DNA of 64,000 nt from the NCBI RefSeq assembly GCF_004352915.1, contig NZ_SJSY01000075.1:310001-374000 (forward strand), written 5' to 3'. Position 1 is the first letter of the stretch; each line of letters opens with the position of its first letter. Under the pieces are notes generated by a model, which was not told where the DNA came from, ran no database searches, and was given only the letters and a program-made list of their open reading frames with translations. Shown piece by piece: positions 43,493 to 50,977 of this stretch. The position numbers were made by a program, and so were the translations under genes. Origin of the DNA: Flavobacterium zhairuonense (GTDB lineage Bacteria > Bacteroidota > Bacteroidia > Flavobacteriales > Flavobacteriaceae).

Positions 43493-44461
43493 TTAAGAAT
43501 GCTGAGCTTTGAAAGCTTTAAGTTTCTCTGTTAATTGAGGAACAATTTCAAAAGCATCTCCAACAATACCGTAATCAGCAACTTTAAAGAAAGGAGCTTC
43601 TGGGTCATTGTTGATTACAACTTTTACTTTAGATGAGTTGATTCCGGCAATATGCTGGATTGCTCCAGAAATTCCGATTGCAATGTATAAGTTTGTTGCA
43701 ACTGGTTTTCCTGTTTGCCCCACGTGCTCGCTGTGAGGTCTCCATCCTAAATCTGAAACGGGCTTAGAACATGCTGTTGCAGCGCCTAAAACTGCAGCTA
43801 AATTTTCAACTAATCCCCAGTTTTCTGGACCTTTCAATCCACGTCCGCCAGAAACTACGATATCAGCATCAGCAATAGAAACTTTCCCAGTTACTTTTTC
43901 AACAGATTCTACTTTTACACCAAAGTCATTATCTCCAATTGTTGGGTTGAAGTCTTCAGCTGTTGCGGCTCCTGCGCTTTCAAAAATTCCGTAAGAGTTT
44001 TTAGCAAGACCAAGAACTTTTACGTCTGTATCGATTTGAGTAATATTGAAAGCTTTGTTAGAGAAAGCATTTCTTTTTACTTGAAAAGGAGAAGTGCTTA
44101 CTGGCAATCCTACAACATTTGAAGCAAAACCAGCATTTAAAGCTACTGCAACTAATGATGAAAGATAAATGCTGTCTGTTGTAGAAGAAAGTAAAACTAC
44201 TTTTGTCCCTTCTTTTTCAGCAGCTTGTTTGATTACATCAGCGTAAGCTTTAGCTGTAAAACCAGCTAATTTATCGTTGTTTACTTTTAATACTTTATCA
44301 ACTCCGTATTTGCCCAATTCGCTTACGTCGCTGATGTTTACAGTCAAAGCTGTAACGGTTGTTCCTAATGATTCGGCTACTTTCTTAGCGTAAGAAGCTA
44401 ATTCGAAAGCTACTTTTTTAAATTTTCCTTCTGCAGATTCTGCATATATTAATATAGACAT
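43493..44461 (-). CDS. etfA: Electron transfer flavoprotein alpha subunit
   Basis: A 322-residue EtfA; with EtfB it carries electrons from acyl-CoA dehydrogenases to the quinone pool. N-terminal domain (about 1-190) and C-terminal FAD domain with GGRGLKGPENWGLVENLA, GWRPHSEHVGQTGKPVATNLYIAIG and ISGAIQHIAGI (the conserved S-Q-H set). It is downstream of etfB, separated by 133 bases of heptad repeat sequence, so co-transcription is likely but with a structured gap. Confidence 0.97.
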   Translation of the reverse strand: MSILIYAESAEGKFKKVAFELASYAKKVAESLGTTVTALTVNISDVSELGKYGVDKVLKVNNDKLAGFTAKAYADVIKQAAEKEGTKVVLLSSTTDSIYLSSLVAVALNAGFASNVVGLPVSTSPFQVKRNAFSNKAFNITQIDTDVKVLGLAKNSYGIFESAGAATAEDFNPTIGDNDFGVKVESVEKVTGKVSIADADIVVSGGRGLKGPENWGLVENLAAVLGAATACSKPVSDLGWRPHSEHVGQTGKPVATNLYIAIGISGAIQHIAGINSSKVKVVINNDPEAPFFKVADYGIVGDAFEIVPQLTEKLKAFKAQHS

Positions 44462-44464
44462 AAC

Positions 44465-44600
44465 AATTTTAGATTTTAGATTTTAGATTTCAGATTTTAG
44501 AAAATTGAAATCTAAAAAGATTATTGATTTTAGATTTTGAAGTGAATCAAAATGTAGATTTAGTATTGCAATCTGCAATCTAAAATCTACAATCTTAAAT
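44465..44600. repeat. Heptad repeat element between etfB and etfA (GATTTTA unit)
   Basis: Three to four tandem ATTTTAG/ATTTCAG 7-mers at 44466-44500 are answered by inverted ATCTAAAA and CAATCTAAAATCTAC sequence near 44509-44592. The same unit occurs between fbaA and accD. The second half includes AATCTGCAATC copies of related form. It lies inside an operon of two partner subunits. Confidence 0.6.
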
Positions 44601-45341
44601 AACCTTCGCTTCGTTGTGTAATAAATTGATTAACTCATCTAAATTATCAGGAGAAACTAATTTCACTGCTGATTTTGGAGCTGGTTTTTCAAATTTTACC
44701 GCTTTTGTATTAATCGGAGCGTCAACTGGCTCAAGAATAGTCAAGGCTTTAGTTCTTGCTGTCATAATTCCTCTCATGTTCGGAATGCGTAGGTCTTTTT
44801 CCTCAACAAGACCTTTTTGTCCTCCAATAATTAAAGGTAGTGTAGTGCTTACAGTTTCTTTTCCACCATCGATTTCACGAACTGCTTTTACGTTATTTCC
44901 ATCAACAGTTATTGCTGTACAAGAGTTTAAGAAGTTAGAACCTAAAATTCCGGCGATCATTCCAGGAACCATTCCTCCGTTATAATCTAAAGATTCTTTT
45001 CCTGCAATTACAAGATCGTAACCTCCATTTTTAATTACTTCTGCTAATTGTTTTGCAACAAAAAATCCGTCAGTTGGATTAGCATTTACACGAATAGCTT
45101 CATTTGCTCCAATTGCTAATGCTTTACGTAAAGTTGGTTCAGTATCTGGTCCTCCAACATTAACAACAGTTACCGTTGCTCCTTGTTGTTCTTGAAACCA
45201 AATAGCACGTGTTAAACCAAACTCATCATTCGGGTTAATTACATATTGTACACCATTGGTATCAAATTCTGAGTCACCGTTGGTAAAGTTAATTTTTGAA
45301 GTAGTATCAGGCACGTGGCTGATGCAAACCAGTATTTTCAT
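44595..45341 (-). CDS. etfB: Electron transfer flavoprotein beta subunit
   Basis: A 248-residue EtfB: N-terminal MKILVCISHVPDTTSKI, NPNDEFGLTRAIW, then GPDTEPTLRKALAIGANEAI and KESLDYNGGMVPGMIAGILG. The usual EtfB signature LR.PN..GIM.A is present as LRIPNMRGIMTARTK near residues 190-205; it contacts the AMP cofactor. Its stop lies near the heptad repeat region; a TAAATTTG element is just upstream. Confidence 0.97.
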   Translation of the reverse strand: MKILVCISHVPDTTSKINFTNGDSEFDTNGVQYVINPNDEFGLTRAIWFQEQQGATVTVVNVGGPDTEPTLRKALAIGANEAIRVNANPTDGFFVAKQLAEVIKNGGYDLVIAGKESLDYNGGMVPGMIAGILGSNFLNSCTAITVDGNNVKAVREIDGGKETVSTTLPLIIGGQKGLVEEKDLRIPNMRGIMTARTKALTILEPVDAPINTKAVKFEKPAPKSAVKLVSPDNLDELINLLHNEAKVI

Positions 45342-45375
45342 AAGTATATATTTTGAATTTAATAATATGCTTTGA

Positions 45376-45383
45376 CAAATTTA
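45376..45383 (-). promoter_or_regulatory. -7 element for etfB
   Basis: TAAATTTG on the minus strand, 34 bases before the ATG at 45341. No good TTG box at 19-20 bases. Confidence 0.45.
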
Positions 45384-45796
45384 GAAATTAAAATCGGAAT
45401 AATATACTATGCGCGCATAATATTTTTTAAAAACTATTACGTTTTCGAAGATTTTGAAATTTGGAAGCGCTTTTGTCTGGTTGTGAAATCGAAAATTCAG
45501 TTATTTTGCCTGATTCTTAGTAAATTCGTAATGGGCCGAAGGGTGTCAACTGTTAAAATTAGATGAGATTTATACTAAATTTTGATCAATTCCGTTTAAA
45601 TGGTCGAATTTGAATAAATCAGAATTACACAAATAGGGTTGGATTTGTATGAAAAGTGTTTTTCGGAAGAGAATAATAACAATTATATCGATTTCGTAAA
45701 TATCACAATAAGTTTTAAAAAGTTAAAAGCATGAGAAGAGAAGAAAGTTCGTGCGATTTTAAATTCAATTTATGCTTTTAAGTGATTTAAAATATT

Positions 45797-45804
45797 TATT
45801 TTTG
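45797..45804 (+). promoter_or_regulatory. -7 element for pdhB
   Basis: TATTTTTG, 31 bases before the ATG. No TTG at 19-20 bases upstream. Confidence 0.4.
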
Positions 45805-45835
45805 CTCTTCAGAAAATTCAACATACAATATAAAT

Positions 45836-46813
45836 ATGAGAACAATACAATTTAGAGAGGCCATTTGCGAAGCGATGAGCGAAGAAATGCGTCGCGATGA
45901 ATCCATATATTTAATGGGAGAAGAGGTTGCAGAATACAACGGAGCTTACAAAGCTTCAAAAGGAATGCTTGCTGAGTTTGGTGAAAAAAGAGTAATCGAT
46001 ACTCCAATTGCTGAGCTTGGTTTTTCAGGAATTGCAGTAGGTTCTGCAATGAACGGAAACCGCCCAATTGTAGAATATATGACATTCAACTTCTGTTTAG
46101 TTGGTATTGATCAAATTATAAATAATGCTGCTAAAATGCGTCAAATGACTGGTGGACAATTTAATGTGCCAATCGTTTTCCGTGGACCAACTGCTTCTGC
46201 TGGTCAATTAGGAGCTACTCACTCTCAAGCTTTAGAAAACTGGTTTGCTAACACTCCAGGCCTTAAAGTTGTTGTGCCTTCAACTCCTTATGATGCAAAA
46301 GGACTTTTGAAATCGGCTATCCGTGATAACGATCCAGTTATTTTTATGGAATCTGAGCAAATGTATGGCGACAAAGGTGAAGTGCCAGACGGAGAATATA
46401 CAATTCCTCTAGGAGTTGCTGATGTTAAACGTGAAGGAACAGATGTAACTATCGTTTCATTCGGAAAAATCATCAAAGAAGCTTTCATCGCTGCTGATGA
46501 ATTAGCTAAAGAAGGAATCTCTTGTGAGATTATCGATTTAAGAACAGTTCGTCCAATGGACAAAGACGCGATCTTAAAATCGGTTAAGAAAACAAACCGT
46601 TTAGTAATTCTTGAAGAAGCTTGGCCAGTTGCCAGCCTTTCTTCTGAAATCACATATATTGTTCAGGAACAAGCATTCGATTTCCTTGATGCGCCAATTC
46701 AGCGTATCACAACTGCTGATACTCCTGCGCCTTACTCTCCTGTATTGCTTAAAGACTGGTTGCCAAATGCGGGTGATGTAGTAAAAGCAGTAAAGAAAGT
46801 AATGTACAAATAA
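45836..46813 (+). CDS. pdhB: Pyruvate dehydrogenase E1 component, beta subunit
   Basis: A 325-residue E1-beta subunit of the pyruvate dehydrogenase complex. Transketolase-like N-terminal half with REAICEAMSEEMRRDESIYLMGEEVAEYNGAYK (shown as EEVAEYNGAYKASKGML), TPIAELGFSGIAVGSAM and FNFCLVGIDQIINNAAK; C-terminal transketolase-C domain with RTVRPMDKDAILKSVKKT and EEAWPVASLSSEI. No E1-alpha or E2 gene is adjacent, so the alpha and acetyltransferase subunits are encoded elsewhere, a common Bacteroidota arrangement. Strong terminator follows. Confidence 0.95.
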   Translation: MRTIQFREAICEAMSEEMRRDESIYLMGEEVAEYNGAYKASKGMLAEFGEKRVIDTPIAELGFSGIAVGSAMNGNRPIVEYMTFNFCLVGIDQIINNAAKMRQMTGGQFNVPIVFRGPTASAGQLGATHSQALENWFANTPGLKVVVPSTPYDAKGLLKSAIRDNDPVIFMESEQMYGDKGEVPDGEYTIPLGVADVKREGTDVTIVSFGKIIKEAFIAADELAKEGISCEIIDLRTVRPMDKDAILKSVKKTNRLVILEEAWPVASLSSEITYIVQEQAFDFLDAPIQRITTADTPAPYSPVLLKDWLPNAGDVVKAVKKVMYK

Positions 46814-46834
46814 GAAATTCAACAATACTTATAA

Positions 46835-46870
46835 AACTTCATCAGTCATATTAATTGATGAAGTTTTTTT
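46835..46870 (+). terminator. Terminator after pdhB
   Basis: Perfect 10-bp stem AACTTCATCA (46835-46844) with TGATGAAGTT (46856-46865), then eight T. The next gene starts only seven bases after the T-run. Confidence 0.9.
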
Positions 46871-46877
46871 TTGCCAA

Positions 46878-49382
46878 ATGATAAAAAGAATAATTTTACT
46901 CAGCCTATTTTTTGTATTCGCCTTTGTGAATCTTGGAACTGCACAAACAAAAGTGAGTGGAATTGTTTTGGATAAATCAAATCAGCCAGTACCTTTTGCA
47001 AATGTTGTTTTCAAAGGTTCTAATACTGGAATCGTTTCTAATGAAGACGGTCGTTTTTATTTGGAATCACCAAATACTTATACTGCTTTGTTAGTAAGTT
47101 CTGCAGGATTTTCAGATAAGGAAGTTCCTCTAGAAAAAGCAGTCAATTACAATTTCAAAATTGTTTTATTTGAAGAACAAGTGCTAAATGAAGTTGTAAT
47201 TTATACCGGAAAAACGTCTAAAAAGAATAACCCAGCTTTAGATATTTTGAGGAAAATTTGGGAAAGAAAGCGTAAAAATGGGCTTTACCAATTCAATCAA
47301 TATCAGATGCAGAAGTACGAAAAGGTCGAGTTTGATATGAACACAATCGACAGTGCTTTGATGAAAAACAAACTCTTTAAAGGAATGGAGTTTATTTTTG
47401 ATCATGTAGATACTTCTGATGTTACGGGTAAAACGTATCTTCCAATTTTTATCAATGAATCAGTTTATGATGTTTATGGTGATAATAAAATAAAGAAAGT
47501 AAAAGAGAATCTGACAGGAAATAAAATGTCTGGTTTCAACGGAAATCAGCAGATTTTATCTTTCGTAAAAGACCTTTATTCTGATTATAATATTTACGAC
47601 AATCACCTTAAATTTTTTGATAAGAGTTTTACGAGTCCACTTTCAAAAACAGGAATTGATGTTTACAATTATGTGCTAAAAGACAGTGCTTTTGTAGATA
47701 AAAAATGGTGTTATAATATTGTTTTTTATCCGAGGCGAAAAAACGAATTGACTTTTAAAGGAGATTTTTGGGTAAACGATACCACTTTTGCCATCAAGAA
47801 AATTAATATGGGCGTGACGAAAAGTGCCAATATTAACTGGGTAAAAGATATTTATATCGAACAGGAATTTGAAGTAGAAAACGATTCTGTTTTCCTTCTG
47901 ACGCGTGATTATATGATGTCTGATTTTGCTTTGAATAAAAAAGAAAAATCAAAAGGAGTTTATGGAAAGCGAACGACTTTATATCGAAATCATAAATTCA
48001 ATATTCAGAAACCAGAGAAGTTTTATAAAGAAGAAGTCAATTTTATAGACAATGCTGTTTACGACCGACCGCCTGAATTTTGGGAGGAAAATCGTTTTGA
48101 AAAATTAAATAAAGACGAAGCAGGAATCTATAAAATGCTCGACACACTACAAACGGTCAAGCGATTTAAGCAATTGTATAGCCTTGTCTCCATTTTAGGA
48201 AGTGGTTATGTCGAGTTTAAAAACTTCGATTATGGTCCAATTTTCTCGACTTTTGGTTATAATGAAGTTGAAGGTTTAAGAGTTAGAGTTGGAGGAAGAA
48301 CTTATTTTGGACCAAACGATCCTTGGCGCGTTCAAGCTTACACAGCGTATGGTTTTAACGATAACAAATTCAAGTACGGAGTTTCTGGAAAATGGATGGT
48401 GGATAAGAAAAACCGAATCATTATTTCTGGAGGAAACAGGCGCGATATTGAGCAAATTGGAGCGAGTTTGACTACGACAAATGATATTTTAGGGCGAAGT
48501 TTTGCTTCTTCAGCTTTATTTACGACAAGCAGTAATGGAAAATTGACGAATATTAATTTGAGCAATGTTTCTTTTGAGATTGAAGCCAAAAAGAATTTTA
48601 TAATTCAAACGGGTTTTTCATATCGAACTTTAGAATCGGCTTCGCCAACATTTAGTTTAGATTATTATTCTACTTTGCCAAGTGCAGAAAATCCTGCCGG
48701 AGTTATTCAAAGTAAAGTAAGACAGTCTGAAGCCAATATTCAGTTTGAGTATATGCCGAATCGTAAAACGATTGGTTACGGAGTTGAAAGAGATTTAGTC
48801 GATAGCCCGTTTAGCCATTTCTTTGTGAATTTTAGTTACGGTTTAAAAGGAGTTTTTAATAGTGATTTTGCTTACGAAAAAATTCAGGTCTATTACAAAC
48901 AGCCCATTATTATTGGGCCTTTAGGAAGAACGGATATTATTGTTGAAACAGGAAAAACGTTTGGCACAATTCCGTTAGGCTTGATGAGCGTTGTTCCGGG
49001 GAACCAGACGTATTGGACAATTGAAAATACATTCAGCAACTTGAATTTCTACGAATTCATTACAGATCAATATACAACCTTGCAATGGCAACATAATTTT
49101 CAAGGAAGATTATTTGCAAGAGTTCCGTTTATGAGAAAATTAAACTGGAGGGAATTTGTCGGAATTAAAGCGGTTCACGGAACTATTTCGGATGCCAATA
49201 GAGCTATTAATGCTTCTGGTCAGCCATATAATGCGCCAGAAAATGTTTATTGGGAATATAATGCCGGAATCGGAAATATTTTTAAAGTGTTCCGAATTGA
49301 TTTCTCTTGGAGAGGAAACTATTTGAATATGCCTGATGCTAATAAATTTGCTGTAAAAGGATCTTTCGGATTCTATTTTTAA
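46878..49382 (+). CDS. DUF5686 outer-membrane protein with carboxypeptidase-regulatory-like domain
   Basis: An 834-residue protein: signal peptide (to about 23, GTAQ), a carboxypeptidase-regulatory-like domain (about 25-105, with VSGIVLDKSNQPVPFANVVF and NEDGRFYLESP), a helical/beta linker with RKIWERKRKNGLYQFNQYQM (family hallmark), then a large C-terminal barrel-like DUF5686 region ending FAVKGSFGFYF. It resembles an outer-membrane transporter without a plug; the ligand is unknown. Because a strong terminator ends seven bases before the ATG, its promoter must be upstream of or inside that hairpin, or it relies on readthrough. Confidence 0.9.
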   Translation: MIKRIILLSLFFVFAFVNLGTAQTKVSGIVLDKSNQPVPFANVVFKGSNTGIVSNEDGRFYLESPNTYTALLVSSAGFSDKEVPLEKAVNYNFKIVLFEEQVLNEVVIYTGKTSKKNNPALDILRKIWERKRKNGLYQFNQYQMQKYEKVEFDMNTIDSALMKNKLFKGMEFIFDHVDTSDVTGKTYLPIFINESVYDVYGDNKIKKVKENLTGNKMSGFNGNQQILSFVKDLYSDYNIYDNHLKFFDKSFTSPLSKTGIDVYNYVLKDSAFVDKKWCYNIVFYPRRKNELTFKGDFWVNDTTFAIKKINMGVTKSANINWVKDIYIEQEFEVENDSVFLLTRDYMMSDFALNKKEKSKGVYGKRTTLYRNHKFNIQKPEKFYKEEVNFIDNAVYDRPPEFWEENRFEKLNKDEAGIYKMLDTLQTVKRFKQLYSLVSILGSGYVEFKNFDYGPIFSTFGYNEVEGLRVRVGGRTYFGPNDPWRVQAYTAYGFNDNKFKYGVSGKWMVDKKNRIIISGGNRRDIEQIGASLTTTNDILGRSFASSALFTTSSNGKLTNINLSNVSFEIEAKKNFIIQTGFSYRTLESASPTFSLDYYSTLPSAENPAGVIQSKVRQSEANIQFEYMPNRKTIGYGVERDLVDSPFSHFFVNFSYGLKGVFNSDFAYEKIQVYYKQPIIIGPLGRTDIIVETGKTFGTIPLGLMSVVPGNQTYWTIENTFSNLNFYEFITDQYTTLQWQHNFQGRLFARVPFMRKLNWREFVGIKAVHGTISDANRAINASGQPYNAPENVYWEYNAGIGNIFKVFRIDFSWRGNYLNMPDANKFAVKGSFGFYF

Positions 49383-49585
49383 AGTTGCAAAGATTCAAAG
49401 TTACAAAGTCGCAAAGGTTTAAATTCTTTGCGACTTTTTTTGTAGAGTAAAATTTGTTTCTCGCAGATTCCGCAGATTTAAGCTGATGAGCGCAGATTTA
49501 TAATTTTCAAAAAAAAATCTGCTCAAATCTGCAAAATCTGCGTGAAATAAAACTTTGCGTCTCTGCGCTTTTGCGAGATTCTTTT
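49383..49585. repeat. Two heptad/nonad repeat hairpins after the DUF5686 gene
   Basis: Left block (49383-49416): tandem variants of CAAAGTT and CGCAAAG. Right block (49460-49545): tandem CGCAGATT units (TCGCAGATTCCGCAGATTT) answered by AAATCTGC/AAAATCTGCG inverted copies, making a long hairpin around 49461-49544, followed by further GCGTCTCTGCG-like sequence. Two elements of the same kind are thus neighbours here. Confidence 0.6.
49405..49441 (+). terminator. Terminator after the DUF5686 gene
   Basis: Perfect 12-bp stem AAAGTCGCAAAG (49405-49416) with CTTTGCGACTTT (49426-49437) plus T-tail. It is the right end of a heptad repeat array. Confidence 0.85.
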
Positions 49586-49598
49586 TTAATTAATTTTG
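49569..49598 (+). promoter_or_regulatory. Candidate promoter for the DNA glycosylase gene
   Basis: TTTTG (49569-49573), 17-base spacer, TAATTTTG (49591-49598); spacing is a little short. The -7 box is 25 bases before the ATG. Confidence 0.45.
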
Positions 49599-49622
49599 GA
49601 ATTGACTTAAACAATTAAAGTA

Positions 49623-50222
49623 ATGCAGGAAGCCATCGATTTTCTAACGAATAAAAATCCAATATTTCAGGAAATAATCGAGAAATACGGAATGCCTCAA
49701 ATTCCAAGACGCCCTCAAGGTTTTGAAACTTTGGTATTGCTTATATTGGAACAGCAGGTTTCTATTGATTCGGCGAAAGCCACATTCTTAAAAATTAAAG
49801 CCTATAAAGACTGTAACCCAGAAAATATGGCTATTTTGTCTGATGAAGAATTTAGGAGTCTTGGGGTAAGTCGTCAAAAAACAAAATATATTAAAATTTT
49901 GGCAGAAGCGGTTTTAAGCAAAGAATTGGATATTGAAAGTCTAGCTTCAAAATCAGCAAAAGAGGTTCGGGAGGAACTTATAAAACTCAAAGGAATTGGA
50001 AATTGGACCATCGATATTTATTTGATGTTTTGTTTGGAAGAACCAGATTTAATTCCACTTGGAGATATTGCAGTTGTGAATACAATGAAAGAATTGTTCA
50101 ACATTCATGATAAACAAGAAATGGAAAATCATGCAGAACAATGGATTCCGTATAGGTCATATGCGACCTATTTGCTTTGGCATCATTACTTAAAAAAGCG
50201 AAATCGCACAATAACGTATTAA
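49623..50222 (+). CDS. DNA-3-methyladenine glycosylase II family protein (AlkA-like)
   Basis: A 199-residue HhH-GPD base-excision glycosylase. HhH motif LKGIGNWT at 122-129; the catalytic Asp is likely Asp148 in EEPDLIPLGDIAVV. The N-terminal LVLLILEQQVSIDSAKATF is typical of the helical fold. It is shorter than E. coli AlkA (282) because the N-terminal beta domain is absent, as in many compact AlkA-like enzymes. Probably removes alkylated purines; stands alone. Confidence 0.92.
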   Translation: MQEAIDFLTNKNPIFQEIIEKYGMPQIPRRPQGFETLVLLILEQQVSIDSAKATFLKIKAYKDCNPENMAILSDEEFRSLGVSRQKTKYIKILAEAVLSKELDIESLASKSAKEVREELIKLKGIGNWTIDIYLMFCLEEPDLIPLGDIAVVNTMKELFNIHDKQEMENHAEQWIPYRSYATYLLWHHYLKKRNRTITY

Positions 50223-50270
50223 ATGCTTGTTTTTTAATACCTAATACAGATAATTTAACCTGTTTTTTTA

Positions 50271-50300
50271 TTGTAAAAATAGAATGTTTGGTTACTTTTG
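50271..50300 (+). promoter_or_regulatory. ppa promoter
   Basis: TTG (50271-50273), 19-base spacer, TACTTTTG (50293-50300): perfect Bacteroidota consensus; leader of about 28 bases. Confidence 0.75.
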
Positions 50301-50334
50301 CAACCGAAATTATAAGATATAATAAAAAACGAAA

Positions 50335-50865
50335 ATGACCGCAGACAAACTAACGACTTTCGATGTATTAATCGAAATACCAAGAGGAAGCAGAAATAAA
50401 TACGAGTACGATTTTGAAATCAAAAGAATGCGTTTCGACAGAATGTTGTTCTCTTCAATGATGTACCCAGCTGATTATGGATTTATTCCAGAAACTTTAG
50501 CTCTTGATGGTGACCCTCTTGATGTATTGGTTTTAGTAAACGAACCAACTTTCCCTGGATGTGTAATGGAAGTTAAGCCAATTGGTGTTTTCCACATGGC
50601 AGATGATAAAGGACCAGACGAGAAAATTATTTGTGTACCAGTTTCAGATCCAATCTGGAATTCATTAACAGATTTATCAGATATCAACCCTCACTTAGTA
50701 AAAGAAATCGAGCACTTTTTCCAAGTTTACAAAGATCTTGAAAACAAAAAAGTTGATGTTGAAGGATGGGGAGATGTAAAAGAAGCATACGAAATTATTG
50801 CAGAATGCACGAAGCGTTTTGACGATATTGAAAATAAACCAGCAGGATTATTTAGCATTAAATAA
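50335..50865 (+). CDS. ppa: Soluble inorganic pyrophosphatase
   Basis: A 176-residue family I pyrophosphatase. Active-site motifs: EIPRGSRNKYEYD near 14-26, MMYPADYGFIPET, DGDPLDVLVLVNEP (metal-binding DxDPxD), then CVMEVKPIGVFHMADD and VEGWGDVKEAYEI. It hydrolyses pyrophosphate to drive biosynthesis. It lies directly before hppA, a membrane pyrophosphatase that uses the same substrate. Confidence 0.97.
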   Translation: MTADKLTTFDVLIEIPRGSRNKYEYDFEIKRMRFDRMLFSSMMYPADYGFIPETLALDGDPLDVLVLVNEPTFPGCVMEVKPIGVFHMADDKGPDEKIICVPVSDPIWNSLTDLSDINPHLVKEIEHFFQVYKDLENKKVDVEGWGDVKEAYEIIAECTKRFDDIENKPAGLFSIK

Positions 50866-50888
50866 TTTTAGCATTCATATTTTATAAA

Positions 50889-50925
50889 AAAAGCAATACT
50901 CCGTTAGGAGTATTGCTTTTTTGTT
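50889..50925 (+). terminator. Terminator after ppa
   Basis: Stem AAAGCAATACTCC with GGAGTATTGCTTT around a short loop, T-tail; just after the ppa stop. Confidence 0.9.
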
Positions 50926-50977
50926 TAAATTCGTTTTAGTTAGATTGTTGACTATTAACCAAAACCATTAAATAATT

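Larger units (their letters stand above)
45342..45835. other. 494-base divergent promoter region between etfB and pdhB
   Basis: No convincing gene. The left end holds TAAATTTG (minus strand, 45383-45376) for etfB, with the start about 28 bases from the ATG; the right end holds TATTTTTG (45797-45804) for pdhB. Between them there are no strong repeats or hairpins and no family-like short reading frame. The length suggests transcription factor sites upstream of the two energy genes. Confidence 0.5.

Noticed and set aside
44465..44600. Tandem short repeats considered as CRISPR or a replication origin (DnaA boxes, iterons)
   Set aside because: Units are 7 bases with no spacers, no TTATCCACA-type boxes and no replication genes nearby.
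45372..45566. 64-codon plus-strand frame in the etfB-pdhB gap
   Set aside because: No start context, begins in the etfB promoter and shows no protein-like pattern.
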